From assembly GCF_015355755.1 (NCBI RefSeq), contig NZ_JACVEE010000003.1:496001-560000 (forward strand): a DNA stretch of 64,000 nucleotides. Reading direction: 5' to 3'. Both the position numbers and the translations under genes were made by a program. Origin of the DNA: Nocardia sp. XZ_19_385. GTDB taxonomy: Bacteria; Actinomycetota; Actinomycetes; Mycobacteriales; Mycobacteriaceae. The notes under the pieces were generated by a model. It was not told where the DNA came from. It ran no database searches and worked only from the letters and a program-made list of their open reading frames with translations. This document shows, one piece after another, positions 18,400-27,653 of this stretch; the first letter of the stretch is position 1; each line of letters opens with the position of its first letter.

Positions 18400-19766
18400 T
18401 GCGCGGAACCTCTTTTCCCTACTGATAAAGCTGGAACGTCGATGGCCGGGGGCTGCGGTTTGGCGCGCCGCCGGAATTCCTTGACCGCCAGGTAGATAAG
18501 CCACGCCAGCACCGCCGCCTGCAGGAATTTGCCCAGGTTCTCCATGCTGCCGAGGAACCCACGCTCGAACAGCGCCGAGGACCCGGTCATGGCCAGCGCG
18601 AGGATGACGAGCGGGAAGTAGCGTGAGTACAGCGATTTCGCCCAGGCGAGCAGCAGCAGGAAGGTGAACGCGACGCCCAGGACCACCCCGGGATAGCCGC
18701 CGATCACATAGCCTTCGTTGACATTGCCCTCGGCCAGCGACACCGACACCTGGCTCATGTCCACCGACGCGCCGCGGATGTCGTTGGCCCAGGCCACGCC
18801 CGACTGGAACTTCTGGGTGCCCAGCAGCTGTCCCGGGATCAGGCTGAAGGTGCCGTGGCGCAGCACCTCGGTGGAGGTCAGCCAATAGTCGGGCCCATGG
18901 AAGTAGGCGTCGGTGGCGGCTTCGAGCAGGTCGAAGCGGCGCAGGATGGACAGGAACGGCCGCACCAGCGCCGGATACTGCGAATCGGTCAGGGCAGCTT
19001 CGGATTTGGCGAACTCGGTGATCTTGAACGACTGCAACCAGCCGAAGCCCAGAATGCCGACGATGCCGATCGCGCCGACGCCGTAGGCCTTGGTGCGGTT
19101 CCAGCCGAGGATGGCGAACCGGACGGCCACGGCCATGGCGGCGCCCAGGATCGGGGTCTTGGATTCGACCACCACCGTCCACATCAGCTCCACCGCGAGC
19201 AGTCCGCCGAGCACCAGCACGGTGGTCTGCTGCCGCGCGGGCCGCAGGAAGATGATCAGCCCCATGGCCGCGATGGTCGCGAGAATGGTGACGAAGCTCA
19301 GAATCGGATTCGCGACGCCGACGTCACCGGCCTGGCCGACCGAGCCGGTGGCCATCGAGGCCCCGCGACCGAGCAGTCCCACCACGTACATGGTGGCCAG
19401 CGCGGGCACGAAGTCCGCGTTGGCGGTGAGTGCGGGTTCGGGGCGCATCGGCTGCCGGCGCGCCCAGAGCGCGTAGGCCACGACCAGCCCCGCATATACC
19501 CACAGCCCGAATACGACGTGATCGAGGACCAGCGACATCACGCGGTCGTACCCGAGGTCGGCCAGGCGCGGGTCCGGGACATTGTCGCCGTAGTGGGTCT
19601 GCGGCTGCACGATCAGCAGCACCACCGGCCGCGCCACGTAGGACAGCGACCAGAACGCGGCCTGGGCGATCAGGAACACCCGCGCCACACCCGGAATCCG
19701 CAATGCGGCGAAGACGATGACGATCAGGGCGACCGCGATCAACGCGATATCGGTGGCGGCGCTCAT
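18390..19766 (-). CDS. Wzy-like polysaccharide polymerase / O-antigen ligase-like membrane protein
   Basis: 458 residues with about ten to twelve hydrophobic segments spread over the whole length, and a larger polar loop in the second half (FHGPDYWLTSTEVLRHGTFS to NVNEGYVIGGYPGVV). Few residues are conserved in Wzy proteins, so the call rests on topology, the long extracytoplasmic loop and gene order between a glycosyltransferase, a flippase and a chain-length protein. It would join lipid-linked repeat units on the outer face of the membrane. ATG 19766 overlaps the stop of the CgeB-like gene by four bases, and its own end overlaps the chain-length gene by 10. Confidence 0.75.
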   Translation of the reverse strand: MSAATDIALIAVALIVIVFAALRIPGVARVFLIAQAAFWSLSYVARPVVLLIVQPQTHYGDNVPDPRLADLGYDRVMSLVLDHVVFGLWVYAGLVVAYALWARRQPMRPEPALTANADFVPALATMYVVGLLGRGASMATGSVGQAGDVGVANPILSFVTILATIAAMGLIIFLRPARQQTTVLVLGGLLAVELMWTVVVESKTPILGAAMAVAVRFAILGWNRTKAYGVGAIGIVGILGFGWLQSFKITEFAKSEAALTDSQYPALVRPFLSILRRFDLLEAATDAYFHGPDYWLTSTEVLRHGTFSLIPGQLLGTQKFQSGVAWANDIRGASVDMSQVSVSLAEGNVNEGYVIGGYPGVVLGVAFTFLLLLAWAKSLYSRYFPLVILALAMTGSSALFERGFLGSMENLGKFLQAAVLAWLIYLAVKEFRRRAKPQPPAIDVPALSVGKRGSAQWD

Positions 19767-20779
19767 GGCGCGCTCCCCTCGAGCGCGACGACGATCTCCC
19801 GGGCGCGATCCACATAGCGGTGCTCGTCGGCGGTGATCCGCTGGTATCCGGCTTCGGCGATGGCGGCGGCCTTGTCCGGGTGGGCCGCACACCAGTCGAG
19901 GATGCCGCGCAGCTCGTCCGGGTTGTCGAACAGGAAGCATTCGACGGTGTCGCGCAACAGTTCCGCGTGCTCGTCGGTGCGTTCGCCGACGAAAAGCCCA
20001 CCGGCGGCGGGGACTTCGAAGGTGCGGCAGGTGTGGGTGTCGCGGTTGCCGGAGTTCAGCAGCACCAGATTCGCGGTGATGCCCGCGACGACGGTCGAGT
20101 ACTGCTGTCCGTAGACCGGGCCGCCGACGGTCGCGCCGGTGCCGCGCAGTTCGGGTATCCGGCGCCAGCCGGGCCCGCGCACGAGCATCCGGTCGCCGTA
20201 ATGTCTTGCCAGGTCCACCAATTGGTCGCGCCGGTCGGGGCGGCACACGCCGATGAAACCGGCCAGGTACTCCCGGGTGCCGCGCCGGGCGGTGCGGTGA
20301 TGCCAGGCCGGGTCGTAGGCGCTGCGCACGAACAGCACGCGCCCCGCGCCCCGCTCTTCGAGTTCGGTGATGTTGTGCCGCTTGGTGGTCACCACCAGAT
20401 CCCAGCCGGCTTCGTGCGCAAGGTATTCGGGGCTGGTGTTCTCCGGGTTGGCGACGTCGTCGGGGCTGTAGTGGACCCGCAGCCGCGCCGGGGTGTCCAG
20501 CAGCCGCCGCTGATCCAGGTGCACGCCCTTGAACACGAAAAGCACGTCGGGCCGGAATGCTGTTGCGGCTCGGTCGATTTCGGCGTGCAACCGCTCGACC
20601 TGCCAGGGTGCGCGCCGATCGGCGAGCTTGGCATAGACCCACGGCGCCGATCCCCGGGCGGGCAGCGTGACCGGCGTCGAATCGAGCACGACGACCTCGT
20701 GCCCGGCCTGCCGGAACCCGTCGGCGAGCGAGCGCGCATTGCTGCCGACCCAGTCGTCGCCGATATAGAGGATCTTCAC
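19763..20779 (-). CDS. CgeB-like glycosyltransferase
   Basis: 338 residues in two Rossmann-like halves. The N-terminal half starts VKILYIGDDWVGSNARSLAD and includes DVLFVFKGVHL. The C-terminal half contains GFIGVCRPDRRDQLVDLARH, LVLLNSGNRDTHTCRTFEVP and AAGGLFVGERTDEHAELL, the pattern of the CgeB/Glyco_trans_1_2 spore-coat and EPS transferases. GTG 20779 overlaps the TGA of the flippase by four bases (GTGA), which fixes the start; the open frame beyond it lies in the flippase coding region. It probably transfers one sugar of the repeat unit in the cytosol. The donor is unknown. Confidence 0.8.
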   Translation of the reverse strand: MKILYIGDDWVGSNARSLADGFRQAGHEVVVLDSTPVTLPARGSAPWVYAKLADRRAPWQVERLHAEIDRAATAFRPDVLFVFKGVHLDQRRLLDTPARLRVHYSPDDVANPENTSPEYLAHEAGWDLVVTTKRHNITELEERGAGRVLFVRSAYDPAWHHRTARRGTREYLAGFIGVCRPDRRDQLVDLARHYGDRMLVRGPGWRRIPELRGTGATVGGPVYGQQYSTVVAGITANLVLLNSGNRDTHTCRTFEVPAAGGLFVGERTDEHAELLRDTVECFLFDNPDELRGILDWCAAHPDKAAAIAEAGYQRITADEHRYVDRAREIVVALEGSAP

Positions 20780-22119
20780 CTCAGCCCCTCCTTCAGCGGC
20801 ACACCGGCGGCTGCGCGCTCGCGCACGATGAGCCAGCGCACCCTTGCGAGATACCAAGCGGCCACCGTGAATTCGATGACAACGGTCCCGTAGACCAGCG
20901 TCCACACCGAATGCGTGCGGAACGCGATCCCCAGCGCGACGGCCGCGACGCAGGTGCCGAGGATCGCCCCGATCAGGATGCCGGTGGTGTCCTGGCGCAC
21001 CGGCAGCAGCGCCGTGGTGACGAACGAGGTGACCGTGGTGGCGGGCAGGATGAAGACCTCCACCCGCAACAGCGCGATCGCCGCGTCGAATTCGTTGCCG
21101 AACACCAGGTGCACCAGCATCGGCGCGGCCAGCCACACCACACCGGCCGCGATCGTCGCCGCCCCGACACACAACGCCAGCGCCTGCAGCGCATGCCGCC
21201 AGAACCGGTGGTCGGTGCTGCGCCGGGCCATGCGGGGGAGCAGCGCGAAACCGATCGGGTCCAGGGTGGACTGGATGGCGCGGACCAGTCGATCGCTGGC
21301 CGAGTAGAGGCCCAGGGCCACCGTGTTCAGCACCGCGGAATACACCGCCGCCGAGCCCTGGCCGTAGAGGGTGACCAGCAGCCGCGAGGTGAGAATCGGT
21401 GCCCCCGTGCGCAAGACACCCACGAACAGGTGCGGCCGGGACGGCCTGCCGTAGGTCCGGATCGAATCCCACCAGGTCAAGGCCACGGTCGGGATCGAGG
21501 ACACCAGCAGGCACAGCAGCGCCAGCTGCGCGCTCGGCAGCCGCGGCAGTAGCCCGACCAGCAGGATCAGATAGCCGATCCGCCCGACCGCCTGATATGC
21601 GGTGGAGGTGCCGAATCGACCCTGGCCGATGAGCAGCCAGTCCTCCGACACCGACCAGAACCCGCCCGCGAACAGCCCGAGCAGAATCATGTCGACGGTT
21701 TCGGGCAGCCGGACCGTCAGACTCAGCAGCAGGGCCGCGCCGAGCACCGCCAGGATGCTGGCGCGAATGGCGAGATAGTCACCGCGCAACTGATTGATGT
21801 GCGCGTGCCGTTCGGCTCCGGTGCGCCGGTCGGACTCGTCGTGCACCCGCGCGGCGAGGAACTGCGTGATCCCGAGATCGACGAGCAGCGACCCGAGGAA
21901 ATACGACGACATACCGATGGCGAGCAGGCCCATGCCGTGCGCGCCCAGCACCCGGGCGATCAGCGGCACCGTCACGATGGTGATCAGGTACTGGCCGTAC
22001 TTGCCGAACATGACGTAGCCGATATCGCGGAGTAGCCCGACCGCGCCCTGGGAGCGGTGCGCGCCGCCGCCGGCCGGACCGCGGACATCTTCGGTTTTGC
22101 GATGCTTGGGTTCAGCCAT
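20776..22119 (-). CDS. Wzx-type polysaccharide flippase (MOP superfamily)
   Basis: 447 residues with about twelve transmembrane segments and the layout of the polysaccharide-transport (MATE/MOP) family. The first helices are DIGYVMFGKYGQYLITIVTV and PLIARVLGAHGMGLLAIGMS. Mid-protein comes GLYSASDRLVRAIQSTLDPI, a typical MOP segment, and the end is WYLARVRWLIVRE. It would carry the undecaprenyl-linked repeat unit to the outer face. ATG 22119 overlaps the upstream glycosyltransferase by eight bases. A longer frame to 22431 runs through that gene and was rejected. Confidence 0.87.
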   Translation of the reverse strand: MAEPKHRKTEDVRGPAGGGAHRSQGAVGLLRDIGYVMFGKYGQYLITIVTVPLIARVLGAHGMGLLAIGMSSYFLGSLLVDLGITQFLAARVHDESDRRTGAERHAHINQLRGDYLAIRASILAVLGAALLLSLTVRLPETVDMILLGLFAGGFWSVSEDWLLIGQGRFGTSTAYQAVGRIGYLILLVGLLPRLPSAQLALLCLLVSSIPTVALTWWDSIRTYGRPSRPHLFVGVLRTGAPILTSRLLVTLYGQGSAAVYSAVLNTVALGLYSASDRLVRAIQSTLDPIGFALLPRMARRSTDHRFWRHALQALALCVGAATIAAGVVWLAAPMLVHLVFGNEFDAAIALLRVEVFILPATTVTSFVTTALLPVRQDTTGILIGAILGTCVAAVALGIAFRTHSVWTLVYGTVVIEFTVAAWYLARVRWLIVRERAAAGVPLKEGLR

Positions 22120-23239
22120 GGCGCAGGTGCTCCAGAAAAGCGGCGACCGTGCGCGCCGTCGCGCCGATTGCGAAGTCGGCGGCTCGTACCCGGCCCGCCG
22201 CGGCGAGGCGGGTACGGAGATCAGGATCTTCCAGCAGAGTGTCCAGCGCGGCGGTGAGCTGTTGCTGATCCCCGCCGGTGACGAGGAGTCCGTTGACTCC
22301 GTCGTCGACGATTTCCTCGGGCCCGCCCGGCCCGGAAGCGAGCACCGCGCACCCCGCGTGCATGCCCTCGACCACGACCTGCCCGAAGGGTTCTGGCAGC
22401 ACCGAGCAGTGCACGAGCACGTCGGCCGCACGCAGGTAGGGCCCGGGATCGTCGACGTGGCCGGTGAACTTCACCGGCAGCGCGAGTTCGGCTGCGAGCC
22501 GTTCGAGCTCCGCCCGGTACGGCTCCTCGTCGAAGAAGGTGCCGCCGACCAGAAACACCTCGCGCGGTGCGACTTTCGTCTCGGACAGCGCCCGCAGCAG
22601 GAGATCTTGGCCCTTCCACGGGCTCAACCGGCCGACGACCGCGACAACGGCATCCTCCGGCGCGCGCTGGGTGGCCCGGGGGAGCTCCTCGCCGAGTTCT
22701 ACGCCGGGATAGGCGACGACGGCGGGCTTGTGGCCGGTGGACAGGGTCGCGAGGGTGGCTTCGCTGTTGGCGAGATAGCCGTGCGCCACAAGCCGCCCGA
22801 GCGACCGGATCACGAAAGTCGGCAGCCGCCCGAAGTAGTCGGCGGCGATCCGATCATGCACCTGCCACACCAATGGAATTCGGGCCCGCCGGGCGGCAAC
22901 GACCCCCATCACCAGCGCCTTGGTGCTTTCCGCGACAAGGACATCCGACTGCCGCGCGCTGCCCCCGACCGACCACCCGAGCCGCAGCAGCGCGACGAAT
23001 CCGGCCAGCAACCGCACCGGGCCGGACCCGATGGTCATCGCGCGGCTGTCGAAAGCGCCACGCAGCACCCGGGTTTCGACCCCGCGTGCTCGCATTCGCT
23101 CGACCATCGGCCCGTCCTCGGTATAGATCACGCTCGGTTCGAAGCCCGGTATGGCCGCCAGTGCCGACACCAGCCGCATAGTGGCCAGCTCGGCACCGGA
23201 GGGGGCGGCGGTGTGCGCCAGGAAAAGGACCCGAGTCAT
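22112..23239 (-). CDS. GT4-type glycosyltransferase
   Basis: 375 residues. The acceptor half opens MTRVLFLAHTAAPSGAELAT and includes LVWQVHDRIAADYFGR. The donor half has VAVVGRLSPWKGQDLLLRAL, FTGHVDDPGPYLRAADVLVH and the nucleotide-sugar site PEPFGQVVVEGMHAGCAVLA. These are clear GT4 landmarks with an intact ExxxxxE-like pair. Both ends overlap neighbours: four bases with the preceding GT4 and eight with the flippase. It is the second of two adjacent GT4 genes that head the operon, consistent with sequential sugar additions to the lipid carrier. Confidence 0.9.
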   Translation of the reverse strand: MTRVLFLAHTAAPSGAELATMRLVSALAAIPGFEPSVIYTEDGPMVERMRARGVETRVLRGAFDSRAMTIGSGPVRLLAGFVALLRLGWSVGGSARQSDVLVAESTKALVMGVVAARRARIPLVWQVHDRIAADYFGRLPTFVIRSLGRLVAHGYLANSEATLATLSTGHKPAVVAYPGVELGEELPRATQRAPEDAVVAVVGRLSPWKGQDLLLRALSETKVAPREVFLVGGTFFDEEPYRAELERLAAELALPVKFTGHVDDPGPYLRAADVLVHCSVLPEPFGQVVVEGMHAGCAVLASGPGGPEEIVDDGVNGLLVTGGDQQQLTAALDTLLEDPDLRTRLAAAGRVRAADFAIGATARTVAAFLEHLRHG

Positions 23240-24336
23240 CGTCTGATATCCCGGTACATCGTCAGATGTCGCTCCGCTGTGACATCCCACGAAAAAGTTT
23301 CCGCGTGGGCACGGCATTTCGCGGTTTCGGGCAGGTCACCGTCGAGCGCATTGACGATTCGTGCACCCAGTGCCATCGAATCGCCGGCCGGGACGATGAG
23401 CGAAGGATCCAGTCCTCGAACCGAATCCGGTAGTCCGCCGCAATCGGTGACGATGGGGGCGCGACCCGCGGCCAGCGATTCCAAGGCGATGAGGCCGAAG
23501 CCTTCCAGCGCGATGGTGGGCACAACCGTCAGTTCGGCCGCCGCGTACAGGGCGGTGAGTTCGTCATCTGTGACGTGCCCGGAGAAGCGCACCGAATCAC
23601 CGAGAGAGGCTGCCTGCGAACGCAATTCGGCCTCCGCAGTCCCCGTGCCGACGATCACCAGCCGCGCGGTCGGATGCGCACCCAAGACATCCGGCCAGCA
23701 CCGGAGCAGGTTGTCGATGCCCATCCGCCGTTCCAGCCGTCGCACGCACAGCACAGTGCGGAACTCGGAGCCGCTCGACAGCGGCGCCGCGGTGAACCGC
23801 GTCAGGTCTACTCCGGGAGGTATCACCTCGATTCGATCGGCCGGAACCCGATAGTCATTACTGAGGACATCGCGAAAGTAGTGCGACAGCACCACGAATC
23901 GATCGGCCCGCTGGTATCGCAGGCGTTCCACGAGATACTTGGCGCGCGTGGCGGATTCACGTTGCCCGGCGAGCTTGCTCTCGGCCGCCCAGGGTCCGTG
24001 GAAATGCACCACCAGCGGCACCCCGCCGCGCCGGTCCACCGCGGCCGGGCCGTACAGGCAGAAGTGACGGTCCAGCACGGTATCCGGATGCAGGTCGCGC
24101 CGATCGAGGAAAGCGGTGCGCGCGCGGTGCATCGTCGAACCACCCAGCGGCCCCCAAGATTTCGCCCCGGGGACTTCCGGCGCGGCCCCGAAAGCCGCCG
24201 CCGAAACCGACGCTTCGGGATTGCGGGCCAGCGCCTGAAATAGGTCGGTGAAATACCGGTTGAGACCACCGGGCGCCGAGGCGAACCATTCCGAACCCGT
24301 CATATGGACAGAAACAAACCCGGGCCCTGCCGACAC
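23236..24336 (-). CDS. GT4-type glycosyltransferase, first gene of the exopolysaccharide operon
   Basis: 366 residues. Acceptor half: VSVHMTGSEWFASAPGGLNR, VPLVVHFHGPW and RFVVLSHYFRDVL. Donor half: IPPGVDLTRF, VLCVRRLERRMGIDNLL, RFSGHVTDDELTALYAAA and the site EGFGLIALESLAAGRAPIV. GTG 24336 is preferred over ATG 24303 because VSVHMTGSEW looks like part of the first beta strand. A 231-base divergent region toward the pyruvyltransferase gene must hold the promoter for this 8-gene run. The last bases overlap the next GT4 by four. Confidence 0.88.
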   Translation of the reverse strand: MSAGPGFVSVHMTGSEWFASAPGGLNRYFTDLFQALARNPEASVSAAAFGAAPEVPGAKSWGPLGGSTMHRARTAFLDRRDLHPDTVLDRHFCLYGPAAVDRRGGVPLVVHFHGPWAAESKLAGQRESATRAKYLVERLRYQRADRFVVLSHYFRDVLSNDYRVPADRIEVIPPGVDLTRFTAAPLSSGSEFRTVLCVRRLERRMGIDNLLRCWPDVLGAHPTARLVIVGTGTAEAELRSQAASLGDSVRFSGHVTDDELTALYAAAELTVVPTIALEGFGLIALESLAAGRAPIVTDCGGLPDSVRGLDPSLIVPAGDSMALGARIVNALDGDLPETAKCRAHAETFSWDVTAERHLTMYRDIRR

Positions 24337-24567
24337 CCCAGCCCCCTAATTCCCTCGCATCGATCGTCCCTGCGTGCGGACGTCTTCGCAGCACAATGCC
24401 GAACTAGCTTCCCGCGCAACAGTCTAGGTGAACGCGGCGTGCGCGGGTCCGCAACAAGGGAGTCCGAGTACTCTGGCCTGCGAGAGCATCGCAGGTGTAA
24501 ATTGCACAGCGAGTTCGAGCTCGCCGACGAGCCGACCCGCGGGGGGCCAGCGGGAGGATCAAAGACT

Positions 24568-25971
24568 TTGGGGACCGGAACGTCTGTGGCCGAGCGCACC
24601 GACATCGCCGAGCGCGAAATTCGCGTGCTCGTCGAGAACGGGGAGTATTGGCTGCGTAACCGTGGCGACATCGCGATGATGGCCGTCACCGTCGAGCGGA
24701 TACGCGCGCGCTGGCCGCATGCGCGCATCGGGTTGCTCACCCATCAGCCCGCCATCCTGCGTGGCCTGCTGCCGGAGGTCGAACCGATCTGCGGTCCCGA
24801 CTGGAGCTGGGGCTCCGACAGTTGGCTGACCCGCACGACCGCGACGAAACTGATTGGTCCCGCGGCGCTGTGGTGGCGTGCGACGACCGACGGTCCGAAG
24901 GATCGGCTGCGGGCCATCCGCTCCGCCGATCGTAATGTCCGGCCGCGTCCGGACGATGACACCGAGGAGATCCCAGAGGAGTTCCCGGTGCAGATCCCCG
25001 ACGCGGTGCGCGAGGCCTCGCTGGTGCTCGCCCTGGGCGGCGGCTACCTCACCGATGTCGACCGCTACCAGGCCCATCGCACCATGGACTTGCTGGAACA
25101 CGCAGGCGGACTGGGGATTCCGACCGCTCTGATCGGGCAGGGCCTGGGCCCGATGCACGACAAAGACCTGTGGCGCCGGGCCGGGGAGGTGCTACCCAAT
25201 GTCGACTTCATCGGACTGCGTGAGGCGCGCCGCGGACCGGAACTGCTTTCGCAACTGGGCGTTCCCCGCGAACAGGTGCTGGTGACCGGCGACGACGCTG
25301 TCGAATTCGCCTACCGGCTGCGCGATCCCCGGATCGGCGCCGATATCGGACTGTGCCTGCGCGTCGCCGACTACTCCAAAGTCAGTGCCGCCGCGCAAGA
25401 CACTCTCGGCAAGGTGGTGCGCGCCCGCGCCGCCGAGCTCGACGCCGGGCTGATCCCGCTGATCATCTCCGAATACGCCTCGGAGGACCGGCTTTCCACG
25501 CTGCCGCTGCTGGCGGGCGCCGACCGGGCCCGGCCGCCGGTAGGCCGGGGCGCCAACGCCCACGACGTGGCCCGCCAGGTCGCGGGCTGCCGGGTCCTGG
25601 TAACCAGCGCCTACCATCTCGCGGTTTTCGCTTTGTCCCAGGGCATTCCGGCGGTCGGCATCACCGCCTCGGAGTACTACGACGACAAGTTCCACGGCCT
25701 GGCCGGGATGTTCGGCGCCGGGCTGCGCGTCGTCCACCTCGATGACCAGGACCTGTCCGAACAGCTGACGGCCGCGATCACCGAACTCTGGGACAACGCT
25801 CCCGCCCTGCGGGATCCGTTGCAGCAGCGGGCGATGGACCAAATAGATGCCAGCAGAGCCGGATTGGAGCGCGTCTTCGGATTGGTGGAGGACGGACCGC
25901 GGAGTTTGCCCGCCCCGCCTCCTCCGTCGGCTAACCATCCCCAGGGCCCAGTCCAACGATTAGGGGGCTGA
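24568..25971 (+). CDS. Polysaccharide pyruvyltransferase family protein
   Basis: About 467 residues. The family pattern is visible as ENGEYWLRNRGDIAMMAVTV near the start, LVLALGGGYLTDV, IGQGLGPMHDKDLWRR, FIGLREARRGPELLSQLG, VTGDDAVEFAY and the late LVTSAYHLAVFALSQGIPAV. This is the two-domain GT-B-like fold of CsaB/WcaK proteins, which place a ketal pyruvate from PEP on a sugar. TTG 24568 follows GGGAGG by about ten bases; GTG 24586 is an alternative. The stop lies one base before the GT2 start, so both form one message divergent from the main operon. Some members of this family are not pyruvyltransferases, so the exact reaction is inferred. Confidence 0.8.
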   Translation: MGTGTSVAERTDIAEREIRVLVENGEYWLRNRGDIAMMAVTVERIRARWPHARIGLLTHQPAILRGLLPEVEPICGPDWSWGSDSWLTRTTATKLIGPAALWWRATTDGPKDRLRAIRSADRNVRPRPDDDTEEIPEEFPVQIPDAVREASLVLALGGGYLTDVDRYQAHRTMDLLEHAGGLGIPTALIGQGLGPMHDKDLWRRAGEVLPNVDFIGLREARRGPELLSQLGVPREQVLVTGDDAVEFAYRLRDPRIGADIGLCLRVADYSKVSAAAQDTLGKVVRARAAELDAGLIPLIISEYASEDRLSTLPLLAGADRARPPVGRGANAHDVARQVAGCRVLVTSAYHLAVFALSQGIPAVGITASEYYDDKFHGLAGMFGAGLRVVHLDDQDLSEQLTAAITELWDNAPALRDPLQQRAMDQIDASRAGLERVFGLVEDGPRSLPAPPPPSANHPQGPVQRLGG

Positions 25972-25972
25972 A

Positions 25973-26806
25973 ATGTCAACGCTGTCCGTGGTAGTCCCGG
26001 CGTACAACGCCGGGCGCACCTTGGCGACGACCCTGCGCACCGTGCTCGACCAGGACGTCGATTTCGAGTTGCTGGTACTCGACAACGCCAGCACCGACGA
26101 GACCGGCGAGCTGGCGCACTCGTTCGCCGATCCCCGAATCCGGGTGCTGCGCAACGAGACCGTGCTACCGATCGGGGACAACTGGAACACCGCGATCCAG
26201 GCGTCCACCGGGGAACTGGTGAAGGTGGTCTGCGCCGACGACGTGCTGCGCCCCGGCGCCCTGGCCGCTCAGCTCGAAGTCATGGCCGACACCTCGATCG
26301 CCATCTCCTCCAGCCGATTCGAGGTCATCGACGAGGCGGGGGAGCTGCTCGAAACCGACCTCGGCCTGCCCGGGCTGCTCGGCCGGCAGTCCCCGCGGGC
26401 GCTGGCGCGTGCCATCGTCCGCCGCGGCCCCGCCGACTTCGGTCCGACCGCCGCGGGCATGTTCTATCGCTCGCATTTCGACAAGGTCGGTGGTTTGCGC
26501 GGCGACCTGGTCTTCCCGATGGATGTGGACCTCTTCGCCCGCGTCGCCTCCTTCGGCGTCTTCTTCGGAATGACCGAAATCCTGGCTGCCTGGCGTAATT
26601 CGTCGTTCAACCTGTGCAGCCAGACCTCGACGGTGAGCAAGCTGACCGACATGCTGAAGTTCCACCACCGCCTGGCCGGCGACTACCCGGACCTGGTGAC
26701 CCGCGGTGATGTGCTGGCCGGTGACACCCGCTTGGCGCGGCAAGCCCTGCACCGCCTCCGGGTGCGTACCGTGGCGACGGTACGAAATCGCCCGGACCTC
26801 TTGTAG
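25973..26806 (+). CDS. GT2-family glycosyltransferase
   Basis: 277 residues of GT-A fold: LSVVVPAYNAGRTLATTLRT, VLDNASTDET and VKVVCADDVLRPGAL, which contains the metal-binding acidic pair. RGDLVFPMDVDLFARVASFG follows in the acceptor region. No membrane segments, so it acts at the cytosolic face. It starts one base after the pyruvyltransferase stop. Its stop codon lies in the loop of a hairpin, so termination is immediate. It probably contributes a further sugar to the repeat unit. Confidence 0.88.
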   Translation: MSTLSVVVPAYNAGRTLATTLRTVLDQDVDFELLVLDNASTDETGELAHSFADPRIRVLRNETVLPIGDNWNTAIQASTGELVKVVCADDVLRPGALAAQLEVMADTSIAISSSRFEVIDEAGELLETDLGLPGLLGRQSPRALARAIVRRGPADFGPTAAGMFYRSHFDKVGGLRGDLVFPMDVDLFARVASFGVFFGMTEILAAWRNSSFNLCSQTSTVSKLTDMLKFHHRLAGDYPDLVTRGDVLAGDTRLARQALHRLRVRTVATVRNRPDLL

Positions 26807-26817
26807 AGATCCGGGCG
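26789..26817 (+). terminator. Hairpin overlapping the GT2 stop codon
   Basis: CGCCCGGA (26789-26796) pairs with TCCGGGCG (26810-26817) around a 13-base loop that contains the TAG stop of the GT2 gene. Confidence 0.55.
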
Positions 26818-26829
26818 AAGCCCTCCGTC

Positions 26830-26854
26830 ATCCCGGCGTGCTTTCAGCCGGGAT
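26830..26854. terminator. Hairpin between GT2 and the MspA porin
   Basis: ATCCCGGC (26830-26837) and GCCGGGAT (26847-26854) form an 8-bp stem with a 9-base loop at the junction of two convergent genes. Its last base touches the porin stop codon. Confidence 0.6.
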
Positions 26855-27483
26855 CAGATGCTCCAGAGCCGTCCATAGGTGATGACGGTGTCGCCGCTGG
26901 AGCTGGTCACCGCTACGAAGGGCCGAATGTTGGTCTGCCCCAGTACTCCGGTCACCGTGCCGTGGAACGCGCCGAGCCGGAGGTACCCCTCACTTCCGGA
27001 CACGGAGCCGCTGGCCACCTCGATCGTCTTGATGCCCGGCCCGAACCCGACCTCCAGTTCGATCCCGAGACGCGGAATCAGGCCGTCGAGCTTCAGGACG
27101 GAATCGTTGCCGAGATCTAGACCCAGACCCGGTGTGCGGTACTCGAACCGGATCCTGCCGTTGAGCGTGGCCGGGTACCCGACCTGGTAACCGATGGTGA
27201 TCTTTCCGGACCATTTGTCGGCGTTCGGGCCGCTGATCCGGTAAGCCGCTTCGCCGTTGTGGAACCACTCCCGGGTCAACGGGTTTCCGTCCAGCGGCGG
27301 CACGAAATCGATGCGGGTATCGGACTGGATCGCCTCGACCGTGCGCGAACTCTGGTCGACGATACTGTTGCTACTGTCGATCGCCGCGGCGGCCGACCCG
27401 TTCCCGATCGCCAATCCTGTTGCCAGGACCGAGGCCAACGCGAACATACGCACACTCCGAGCCCGGAGCTTGGTTTCCCTCAT
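26854..27483 (-). CDS. MspA/NfpA-family outer-membrane porin
   Basis: 209 residues. A signal peptide (basic start, hydrophobic core, cleavage near GSAAAA) leads into IDSSNSIVDQSSRTVEAIQS. MspA landmarks follow: PLDGNPLTREWFHNGEAAYR, ISGPNADKWSGKITIGYQVG, FGPGIKTIEVASGSVSG and AFHGTVTGVLGQTNIRPFVA, ending in GDTVITYGRLW. MspA proteins are octameric channels through the mycolic-acid outer membrane. In Nocardia the NfpA/NfpB pair forms hetero-oligomeric pores, whereas only one gene is seen here. ATG 27483 follows AAGGGGATTCAG. Its place between glycan modules could provide an export or uptake route, but simple insertion is equally possible. Confidence 0.9.
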   Translation of the reverse strand: MRETKLRARSVRMFALASVLATGLAIGNGSAAAAIDSSNSIVDQSSRTVEAIQSDTRIDFVPPLDGNPLTREWFHNGEAAYRISGPNADKWSGKITIGYQVGYPATLNGRIRFEYRTPGLGLDLGNDSVLKLDGLIPRLGIELEVGFGPGIKTIEVASGSVSGSEGYLRLGAFHGTVTGVLGQTNIRPFVAVTSSSGDTVITYGRLWSI

Positions 27484-27653
27484 CTGAATCCCCTTTATAT
27501 CCCCGCGCCCCGATGAGCGCCTGACGGTCAAGCGCGCGAGGCAACATTCCATCGTCCAGCTTCATCAGGGTGACAGTAAATAGTTGGTGTCATATCAACA
27601 GATCTGAGCCGAGCGAGCAACAAATCCGCTGCAGCGCAGCGAATTCAGGGCGA

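Noticed and set aside
17116..19182. Apparent 688-residue extension of the chain-length protein
   Set aside because: The extra part is an out-of-frame reading of the polymerase; ATG 18399 starts the Wzz domain.
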